DNA of 64,000 nucleotides, taken from Aspidapion aeneum (lineage: Eukaryota > Arthropoda > Insecta > Coleoptera > Brentidae). Numbering within the stretch: the first letter of the stretch is position 1; each line of letters starts with the position of its first letter. Location of the stretch: positions 10,741,756 to 10,805,755 of the forward strand of contig OY755038.1 of NCBI GenBank assembly GCA_963576565.1, written 5' to 3'. This document shows, in pieces, positions 56,759-64,000 of this stretch. The notes beneath the pieces are model-generated. The model worked only from the letters and a program-made list of their open reading frames with translations. It ran no database searches and was not told the origin of the DNA. Made by a program: the position numbers and the translations under genes.

Positions 56759-59700
56759 CTAGCACTGGTATGGTTTTAAGTCTTTAATATGCCATGAACC
56801 CGTCAGTACCTTGCCTGACTGTTCACGCAACTCATAAGTCCAAGGAGAACAACGTTTATGAATCATAAAAGGTCCTTTATATTTTGGAGCTAGTTTGTGA
56901 GTAAAATACTTAGACGCATCAGATAAGACGAAATTCTTTTTCCAAACTAGATCACCAACATTATACTGAGCGTCGCGTTTTCGAAGATTATAACGATCCA
57001 CATTCTTACGATTAGCTACTTCTAATCGATTCTTAATATCCAGAAACAACTTACGGAAGCCCTCATTCTTACTCATTTCTGCAGTCTGCTGGCCATCCTC
57101 TGTGGTAAACAAAGCCTTGTTACTATAATCATTACCAGAAAGAAACATATTTCTCCCAAAATTGGCAAAGTATGGAGATACCTTCGTCGTTTCTTGTACT
57201 GCGGTACGAATAGCACAAGCTAATTTTTGAAGATCCTCATCCCACTTACGATGATTATCTTTCACATACATAGCCAACATGGTCTTAATAGTTCTATTCT
57301 GTCTTTCGGTAGGATTTGCTCTAGGATGGTAATTCGCATTAAAGTGGATTTTACAGTGATAACTCTCAGTAAACTTCCTAAACTCAGAACTACGGTATTG
57401 TGGCCCATTATCACAAATTATCCCTCTACTAACACCAAAAACTAGAAATACTTGTTCTTCGATGCGTGTGATAATGTTTTTAGTCGAAGTTGTCCTCAAA
57501 GGAAAGATTAGTGAAAACTTTGTAAGATAATCAGTGACTACTAAGATTGCAGTATTACCTTTATTAGATCGGGGAAGAGGTCCTATTAGATCAGTGGAAA
57601 TCACTTCCCAAGGTCGACTAGGTTTAGAGTGCGAAACCATCTGGTCAGGATTGCCCTGAGGATTACCTTTATGAGCTGCACAAGTTACACAACTCCTAAC
57701 ATAGCGTGCTACATCTTGTCTCATTTTCGGCCAATAATATTTTTCCATCAATCTAGAATAAGTTTTAAACACACCCATATGACCAGAAATAGGAGGGTCA
57801 TGAGCAGCCACTATAACCTCTTTTCTTAATTTTTTAGGTAACACCATTTTCCAGCAGTCAACATCACCAGACAACATAGAATAACTCTGACGAACATATT
57901 TCCACAATTTTCCTTCAGATAACCTCCAATTCAAAAATTTCAATGGATAATTTTTAATTTTTTCAACCATCCGATTATACCAAGCATCATCAGCGAGCTG
58001 AGGTTCAACAGTTTCTGCTTGAACAAGATCGACTACTGGTACTGCTCGAGACAACATGTCTGGTACCACGAGATCCTTACCACAACGATGTATTACTTTG
58101 AAATTAAATTGTTGCAGTTTTACTGCCCACCTGGCCAATCTACCAGCAGGGTCTTTTAGATTATGCAGCCATTTCAGACTGTAGTGATCAGTAATAGCAG
58201 TGAAAGGAACACCCTCGATGTACGGTCGAAGTTTTCCAATTGCCCAAACCAGAGCCAGACATTCTCTCTCACTTGTGGTATAATTCCGTTCTTGTTTCGT
58301 CAACGATCTACTCAGATAACAGATTACCTTTTCTCCATTCTCATCAGGTTGAGACAACACAGCACCGATTCCAAAACCGGAAGCATCAGTCTGCAGAATG
58401 AACTCTTTATTATAATCTGGGCAACTAAGTATTGGTGCAGAAACCAATAACGCTTTAATCTTTCGAAAAGCAATCTCACACTCTTCAGTCCAAATAAATT
58501 TATGATTTTTCTTTGTAAGAGCAGTAATGGGCGTAACAATAGCCGAAAATTCGGGTACAAACCTTCTATACCAAGAGAAACTACCTAATACTCTACGAAC
58601 TTCGGTCACATTGGTAGGACGAGGTAATTCTAACATGGATTTTACTTTATCCGGGTCTACACTCAACCCTCGATTTGATTGTACTAAATAACCTAAGAAT
58701 TTTAATTCTGGGCGGCACAGCTGAACCTTATCCCATGAGACAGTAATCTGGGCGTCAAGCAGACGCTTAAGTACCTCTTCCAGGACACGCAAATGGTCTT
58801 CAAAAGTATCAGAAACCACACAAACATCATCCAGGTAAACAAAGACATTTGGCTCCAAGTCTGCCCCTAGTACATTATCGATCAGACGTTGCCAAGTCGC
58901 TGGTGCGTTGTGCAAACCGAAAGGGAGCCTACGAAACTGGAAAAGACCTCTACGACAGATAAATGCAGTAAGCGGACGAGATGCCTCGTCAATTGGAACC
59001 TGCCAATAGGCACTTTTAATATCCAAACTCGATAGATATTTGGCATTACTCAATTTATCTAACGTTTCGGAGACCAGAGGTAGTGGGTAACTGTCTCGTT
59101 CGGTAACAGAGTTTAATTTCCTGTAGTCAACGCAGAACCTATACTTCCCGGTGTTTTTCTTAGGTACCATAACCACGGGAGAGGCCCACGGACTAGAACT
59201 AGGCTCGATCACACCTAACTGCAACATTTCATCTATTTCAGAATCCATCATTGCCTGTATTGGTGGGGACACTCTATAAGGCCGCTGTCGTATTGGCAGC
59301 GAATTAGTTACAATCTTATGTTCAACTCTATTTGTTCTACCTAAGCTAGAACCCATTAAAATTTTATATTTACAAACTAACTCATTAAGTCGAATCTCTT
59401 GCTCTGGAGTAAGAACAGTGGGTGGCGAATCTATAACTGAGCAAATATCTACATCTTTAGAAAAATGCCATTCATTGTGACGAAGATCTGGTACAATACC
59501 CATTGCTACCCAAAAGTCATGTCCGAGAATTAGCAAATGCGGAAGATCAGGAACCACAATAACCTCCAATATCCGTAACCTATTACGCAACTTAAAAGGA
59601 AGCTCCACAACTCCAATAGACGCCGCTTTCTGTCCATTAGCCACTGTACAAACGGTCTTTTTTGAGGAATCTAAACGAAAACCTAAACTATTTACCATTT

Positions 59701-59923
59701 CCCAACCAGAACGACCCAAAAAGGTGCGTGAAGCTCCCGAATCTAATAGTCCTAATAACTTATGTCCTAGAACGTCAACCTCTAAATAAGGTCTTTCATC
59801 ATCACGTGCGTGGTCAAGAATAAAATCTAAAATAGGTCTCATAGTCGGATTTTGGCCTAACCTACTCTTAGGCCGACTGCCTAAGTGGGCCTTTGCCGGT
59901 TTCCCGACCTGCAAGTTGGACAA
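56759..59923 (-). CDS. pol: Gypsy pol polyprotein (PR-RT-RNaseH-IN)
   Basis: A 1054-codon uninterrupted frame. Protease LLDSGAS (residues 59-65) and ILGHDFW (132-138). RT with D301 in SSLDIKSAYWQ, LPFGL (333-337) and the catalytic YLDD (363-366). RNase H with TDASG (D513), SERECLAL (E552/E554) and ITDHYSLKW (D579). Integrase with the zinc site H708/H715/C745/C748 and catalytic D778, D838, E873 (35 apart), then a GPF motif (KYKGPF, about 1014-1019). The first codon listed is TTG; the frame is open only from 59,932 and has no ATG before the protease, so it must be made by -1 frameshifting from gag at 59,905-59,899. All catalytic residues are present, so it is probably functional. Confidence 0.97.
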   Translation of the reverse strand: MSNLQVGKPAKAHLGSRPKSRLGQNPTMRPILDFILDHARDDERPYLEVDVLGHKLLGLLDSGASRTFLGRSGWEMVNSLGFRLDSSKKTVCTVANGQKAASIGVVELPFKLRNRLRILEVIVVPDLPHLLILGHDFWVAMGIVPDLRHNEWHFSKDVDICSVIDSPPTVLTPEQEIRLNELVCKYKILMGSSLGRTNRVEHKIVTNSLPIRQRPYRVSPPIQAMMDSEIDEMLQLGVIEPSSSPWASPVVMVPKKNTGKYRFCVDYRKLNSVTERDSYPLPLVSETLDKLSNAKYLSSLDIKSAYWQVPIDEASRPLTAFICRRGLFQFRRLPFGLHNAPATWQRLIDNVLGADLEPNVFVYLDDVCVVSDTFEDHLRVLEEVLKRLLDAQITVSWDKVQLCRPELKFLGYLVQSNRGLSVDPDKVKSMLELPRPTNVTEVRRVLGSFSWYRRFVPEFSAIVTPITALTKKNHKFIWTEECEIAFRKIKALLVSAPILSCPDYNKEFILQTDASGFGIGAVLSQPDENGEKVICYLSRSLTKQERNYTTSERECLALVWAIGKLRPYIEGVPFTAITDHYSLKWLHNLKDPAGRLARWAVKLQQFNFKVIHRCGKDLVVPDMLSRAVPVVDLVQAETVEPQLADDAWYNRMVEKIKNYPLKFLNWRLSEGKLWKYVRQSYSMLSGDVDCWKMVLPKKLRKEVIVAAHDPPISGHMGVFKTYSRLMEKYYWPKMRQDVARYVRSCVTCAAHKGNPQGNPDQMVSHSKPSRPWEVISTDLIGPLPRSNKGNTAILVVTDYLTKFSLIFPLRTTSTKNIITRIEEQVFLVFGVSRGIICDNGPQYRSSEFRKFTESYHCKIHFNANYHPRANPTERQNRTIKTMLAMYVKDNHRKWDEDLQKLACAIRTAVQETTKVSPYFANFGRNMFLSGNDYSNKALFTTEDGQQTAEMSKNEGFRKLFLDIKNRLEVANRKNVDRYNLRKRDAQYNVGDLVWKKNFVLSDASKYFTHKLAPKYKGPFMIHKRCSPWTYELREQSGKVLTGSWHIKDLKPYQC

Positions 59924-61236
59924 TTCGATTTCTTAAATCCCTCTCTTCTGCAACCATAACACACTAATTTCTTTGGAGCAACACAACCAATAGCCTTATG
60001 ACCCGATAATCCACAATTGAAACAAACAATGCTCCTGGCTCTAGCAGAATGATTAGCAATATCCGATGAAGCTGACGGAAGATCAGTTCTCACTTCCTGA
60101 ACTACTACTGCTGGTTCTTCAAATTCTTCAGAAGCAACATACGCTAAATCTGGTTCCATTGAGCGAGTTTTCCTAGGAGGCCAATCATTATCTGATTGCA
60201 TTCTAGTTTCAATTCTTTTACAAAGCCTTTTAAGTTCAGCCACTGTAGGAATTTCATGTGCACTCAATTGGCTTTTATATACTTTGGAAATATTTCGCAT
60301 AAGAATCTCCAGTTTAGCTGCTTCACTTATGGGACAGGCCAATCGTTGAAAGTACTTATTCATTATTGCGAAGTAGGTCCCAACAGTCTCGTCAGGTCCT
60401 TGAGCTCTTTCTTTTATCTCATCTAACAGTTTTTCCTTGTAGTTAGCAGGCAGGTATTCAGCTTTAAACCTCTGAACCAATTCGTCCCATGTCGTTACTT
60501 CAGAACGAACATCTTCATAAAACTTGTATGCCTTGCCGCTAAACAAGTCTATTCCGGAATTCAGCAACACATCTTTGTTTACATTACGCGCATGGCGCAG
60601 CTGGTCTACACGCTCGAAAAATGCAGTCACTGACATGCCCCGTTTCTCGCCAGTAAACGTAAGATCCCATTTGTGAGGTAGAATTGGTTTTATTCCCACA
60701 TTCATGTGATCATCCGGTACTGGAGATGAGCATGCCTTGGGTCGGCTAGTACTACTGCTGCTGCTGTTTGCCAAAGCGCCTTCTAGAACTCCTAGATTAA
60801 TAGGTACTTCTTGGTTCTCTGTAGTCTTCGATTCGAGCAAGTCTACTAGCGAAAGAGCATCGCCCAAAATTTCACTGCGCTGTGCTTTTTCTTCAGCAGT
60901 CTTCGCAACGCAATTTTCTATTCTGCCCAAGATGTGATTCAACTTCGTCGAAAGTTTGATATAAGCATTACTCTTCCTGGTGTCCGCAAAGCTTTCCAAT
61001 GTGTTAGCCACTTCACTAAGTTTCGTATGGATTGCATTGTAATCCTGCTCAAAGCTGAAGGGGTATTCAGGGTAGTGAACGCTATCACCATTCTTCTCAG
61101 TCTGTCTTGCACCACTCAACCGACTTCTCATCTCGTCTACTGTGCCTACTGCTACTCCTCTCCAAGTAAGTTCATATATCAACTCGTCTTTCTCTAGACG
61201 TTTGATATCCATTCTACGTGCCATATTGAATTTCAT
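59881..61236 (-). CDS. gag: Gypsy gag polyprotein
   Basis: 451 codons from ATG (61,236); a second ATG four codons in (MARRMD) could also serve. Residues about 10-45 (RLEKDELIYELTWRGVAVGT...) look like the SAP-like N-terminal motif seen in some insect gypsy gags. Residues about 190-345 form the retrotransposon gag (capsid) region. The C-terminus has one full zinc knuckle CFNCGLSGHKAIGC (405-418) and a second, CYGCRREGFKKSNC (426-439), with Phe434 where the His should be. A Ser-rich run lies near residue 157. The last 14 codons overlap pol in another frame. It packages the RNA and forms the particle. Confidence 0.95.
   Translation of the reverse strand: MKFNMARRMDIKRLEKDELIYELTWRGVAVGTVDEMRSRLSGARQTEKNGDSVHYPEYPFSFEQDYNAIHTKLSEVANTLESFADTRKSNAYIKLSTKLNHILGRIENCVAKTAEEKAQRSEILGDALSLVDLLESKTTENQEVPINLGVLEGALANSSSSSTSRPKACSSPVPDDHMNVGIKPILPHKWDLTFTGEKRGMSVTAFFERVDQLRHARNVNKDVLLNSGIDLFSGKAYKFYEDVRSEVTTWDELVQRFKAEYLPANYKEKLLDEIKERAQGPDETVGTYFAIMNKYFQRLACPISEAAKLEILMRNISKVYKSQLSAHEIPTVAELKRLCKRIETRMQSDNDWPPRKTRSMEPDLAYVASEEFEEPAVVVQEVRTDLPSASSDIANHSARARSIVCFNCGLSGHKAIGCVAPKKLVCYGCRREGFKKSNCPTCRSGNRQRPT
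59899..59905 (-). promoter_or_regulatory. -1 ribosomal frameshift heptamer GGGAAAC
   Basis: The minus strand reads G GGA AAC in the gag frame (gag codons start at 59,904 and 59,901), exactly the X XXY YYZ phase, six codons before the gag stop at 59,883-59,881. Slipping back one base gives the pol frame (GGG AAA CCG). A downstream pseudoknot was not worked out. Confidence 0.85.
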
Positions 61237-61811
61237 AAATTCACAAAAATTCTACACACTAATTTCAAATATTCTATACACTAATTTCTAGTCACAGTAC
61301 TCAAAGATCTCCGATTAACTGCACTAAACTATTTGCACAGAAAAGAATATCTTAAGTCACAGAACAAAATTTCTAGTGCACTTAAAGATATGCCAAACCA
61401 AAGTAAAAGTTGATAATACTTGATTAAGACTCCCTAACATCGAATCAATTCAAAAAGACCCAAATTCCAATGGTCCTAAACAGAGCGAGAATCTAAATCT
61501 GGGTTACAAGAAGCTTTAATAAAGTCCACAATCTTTACAGAACTATAAAAATGCTCTAACTTGACCTAGGGTTTCCTAATGCCGTTCTAATCTCTGAGCT
61601 TAGCGTATTTCAGTGTTCCAGCGACTTAAACCAACCTAAAACGACCTAATCCGCTTAACGAACGCCTAATACTTCCTGATATTTTCTATTGCTCGACATT
61701 AAAAGTTCTTTTAACAAAAATGATCAAACAAAAACAAAAAAAAAATTCCCTTTTTTTTTTTTTTTTTTTTTTGTTAATGCTTTTTACTTTTTAGTGCTAT
61801 TGAATGCTATT
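61237..61811 (-). other. Gypsy 5' leader
   Basis: About 575 nt between the primer site and gag, non-coding. It contains a poly-A/poly-T tract (plus strand about 61,733-61,772) able to form an A/T hairpin. It would hold the packaging signal, not identifiable by eye. Confidence 0.7.
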
Positions 61812-61829
61812 GCCCCACGTTGGGCGCCA
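61812..61829 (-). other. Primer binding site, tRNA-Lys(CUU)
   Basis: The minus strand reads TGGCGCCCAACGTGGGGC, 18 nt complementary to the 3' end (with CCA) of animal tRNA-Lys with anticodon CUU as I know it. It lies 4 nt from the LTR end (61,834). It primes minus-strand DNA synthesis. Confidence 0.93.
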
Positions 61830-61833
61830 AAAA

Positions 61834-64000
61834 TGTGACGTTTATTTTATTTGTTTATTTTTTTTTTCTGCTAATGATTGTTAAAGTAATAAAGCATAGT
61901 GAATGAACATTTTAATATAAGTTAGAACTGATTTAAATGCACGAGCTGCTCTAATAGTATTTTCTAGAACCAACAGATCAAATTTTCTGTAAATTGGGGA
62001 ACTAAATATTTCCGAACTAAAAATCTTTTATGTTTCAGTTATTTGCTAAAACAGGGTTAGTATATGAATAATTTCGCAACACCAAAGTCCACCTTTGAAG
62101 GCCGCCAGCTTTTAAACAGCGGGAAGGGAGTGAGTTAGATTTTTGTAGGCGCCACGTAATTTCATCAAAGTAGGGCTGTTGTTATAAATGACAATGCTGA
62201 CTGTCTAAATTACGAAAAACAGTCAGACTTTGCGGAAGACAGAATAGTGTATTCATATACCGGAAATCCCAATGAGTTAGAAATAAAACTATTGTTTGAA
62301 GTCACTTAATATATTTACAAGACACAAGAAAAGTACAACGTCCAGTGCTTGACCGCAAATCAAGTTAGCCGCAATAATGCTCATAGCGCAATTATTTATA
62401 AAGCTAATTCTATTCAAATTAATCTTAAACCGAAGCTTTAAACTAAATGGCGCACGCTGATGTCGACATTAGCTACCGCCGCACAATATAGGATATCATT
62501 ACTATAAAAATATGTATTCGCTAATATTGATACGAATAAACGCTAAGTAATTTTTCTTTTATAAACAAATCTTAGAAGCCATCTTTAATTTTAGATTTTT
62601 AACGGCAAACGCACTTTATTTTTATTTATATAGGCAGCGCGACATTTTTTTTTTTTATTTTTTTACTTAGGCTAAACTTAGCTGTCGTAACATTGGCAAC
62701 CCAACACTGGAACCAATCCGTCTGAAGAACTGGCGGGTACTTCTATTGTGTAAGAAGGTTGACGTCGAGAAAAAGAACTTCAAAACTCCAAACGAATAGA
62801 TCACGCTTTAACAAGATGATAGGTGAAAACCTAGCAGCAAACATCTTCATGTGGGAAATTTTCTTATAAAAATCTTCTTTAACTTTGGTTTAAAGTTGAA
62901 CGTAACAAAAAAAAAACCCTAAAAAGAAAACAAGGTCTCAGCTTCCTGTATTTGAAACCCTATTTCGAATTTTTATTACTTCCAAAATATTTTAATGTTC
63001 CTTTCCACTATCATTATGGTAATAGAGGAATGAACAAAAGCAGAATATATCCATAAATATAAAAAGAAAATATAAGAAATTTAAATATTTCTTTTAATTT
63101 TGAGGCACCCTTAAGTATCCCCTTAAGTTGCCCTTACATATCTCTAAAACTGTACAAGTGTTTCTCAGTACCCCTTAAGCGTTTACTTAAGTGTCAGTGC
63201 AAACGACCATAAGCTAATACTAAAGTCTTAAGTTCCACTTAAATATTGATAATGATCCCTAACTCTCAAGCAATAACGTATCAGTCCAATAACCAAAAGG
63301 AATGAAATAAACAACTATTTTATTTGAGAGAAAATAATTAATAATTTACAATGCCTTACGTTAAGTAATGGCCATAACTATGACTACCAGTTTGAAAATC
63401 AAATAATGAAAACCAATTACATTAATGATTTAAAAAGATTTAAGAAAAATAAATTTACAATTTAAGTTACGCTGAAGCCCCATACAAATTAAGATACACT
63501 TAAGTACTGGCCTTAAATTAAGCCACCAATTTTTGTACTTAATGAAATTATATTTAAAAAAAAAATACTTCTAGTAGGCATGACTTTCCTTTTTTTTTGA
63601 ATAACTTAATAATTTGGTTCATATTCCCACCCTTAGCCGCGAATCATTTATTTTATTTCGTTGGTTTGGTTGTATTTTTAAGAATCTCAATTTATTTGTA
63701 ACCCTTTATTTTTTTCCACGCCCCATTTCTGTATGTATTTTAAGAAAAGAGAATAATAAAATTTAAGTTTTATACCGAATAAATTTTTGTTTATAACTAT
63801 CCAACCCCCAAACTATATCTTGCTTTCGGCTGGTCACTATAAAGGAAAACTAATAAATAATAAAGGAGTTCGTTAAAAAAGAATACTAATTGTTACAATA
63901 TTAGCAAGCGTGAACATTGTCAGAAAATTAGGGAATGTCCAACTATGCCTTAAAAAGAATAACAAAATAATATACTTTCTAATTCATCTACAAGTAAAAG
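61834..64000 (-). repeat. 5' LTR of the gypsy element (partial)
   Basis: Colinear with 52,226-54,400 to the end of the window. Differences noted: G/C at about 52,751 versus 62,355, A/G in AATATTCC versus AATGTTCC, G/A in TACCGGTTTG versus TACCAGTTTG, T/G in AAAATATTTAAG versus AAAAGATTTAAG, plus poly-T and poly-A length. Confidence 0.95.

Larger units (their letters stand above)
52226..64000 (-). mobile_element. Ty3/gypsy LTR retrotransposon, young, extends past window
   Basis: Order on the minus strand: 5' LTR (61,834 to beyond 64,000), PBS (61,829-61,812), about 575-nt leader, gag, pol, polypurine tract (56,732-56,718), 3' LTR (56,714-52,226). Both ORFs are open. There is no env: only 45 bp separate the pol stop from the LTR. 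The LTR copies differ at about four substitutions and a few homopolymer indels over 2.17 kb, so the copy is recent. If the second LTR is equally long, the element is about 14.1 kb and ends near 66,320. The outer target duplication cannot be tested here. Confidence 0.95.

Noticed and set aside
1..64000. CRISPR array, prophage or bacterial operon
   Set aside because: There are no regularly spaced short repeats with unique spacers and no ribosome-binding-site/ORF organisation; the content is eukaryotic transposable elements.

Overview
This window looks like intergenic DNA from a large, AT-rich, repeat-laden arthropod genome, most likely an insect. The non-LTR reverse transcriptase families and the mariner/Tigger, hAT and piggyBac-like inverted-repeat elements point that way, but no host gene was found that would name the species. 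I could not support a single intact host protein-coding gene. Nearly everything recognisable is a transposable element or its debris.

Layout. From 1 to 6 kb there are tandem and inverted non-coding repeats, including a partial 274-bp dimer that carries a hammerhead-ribozyme-like fold, followed by a microsatellite-bearing repeat interrupted by a LINE endonuclease fragment. From 7 to 17 kb lies a cluster of 5'-truncated non-LTR retrotransposons: two closely related families (F1, F2), a third (F3) and a Jockey-like one. Three of these have exact target-site duplications of 11-15 bp. From 13 to 31 kb there are several copies of a 0.7-1.4 kb sequence bounded by TGTAA(C/T) and GTTACA that I interpret as solo LTRs (family D). 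Between them sit a LINE endonuclease ORF, a Tigger-like remnant, a TIR element full of GTCACA motifs, and nested MITEs. From 31 to 45 kb there are a possible P-element/THAP9-like transposase remnant, a large foldback element, a hAT element with a transposase C-terminal remnant and a nested TTAA-flanked MITE, and further family D copies. From 45 to 52 kb come tRNA-like sequences, more LINE fragments and two modules made of a long hairpin, a conserved box and a tetranucleotide microsatellite.

The one apparently intact element is a Ty3/gypsy LTR retrotransposon on the minus strand from 52,226 to beyond the window end. It has intact gag and pol, a tRNA-Lys(CUU) primer binding site, a polypurine tract, a correctly phased GGGAAAC -1 frameshift heptamer and an unusually long LTR (about 4.5 kb inferred, at least 2.17 kb directly seen). 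The two LTR copies differ at only about four positions plus homopolymer length over the 2.17 kb visible, so insertion was recent.

The most unusual observations are the hammerhead-like dimer (961-1424), the hairpin plus box plus microsatellite modules (50.4-52.2 kb), two tRNA-like loci that share a non-standard ACA anticodon with paired stem changes, a hairpin conserved in family D, and a perfect 44-bp palindrome at 22,140.
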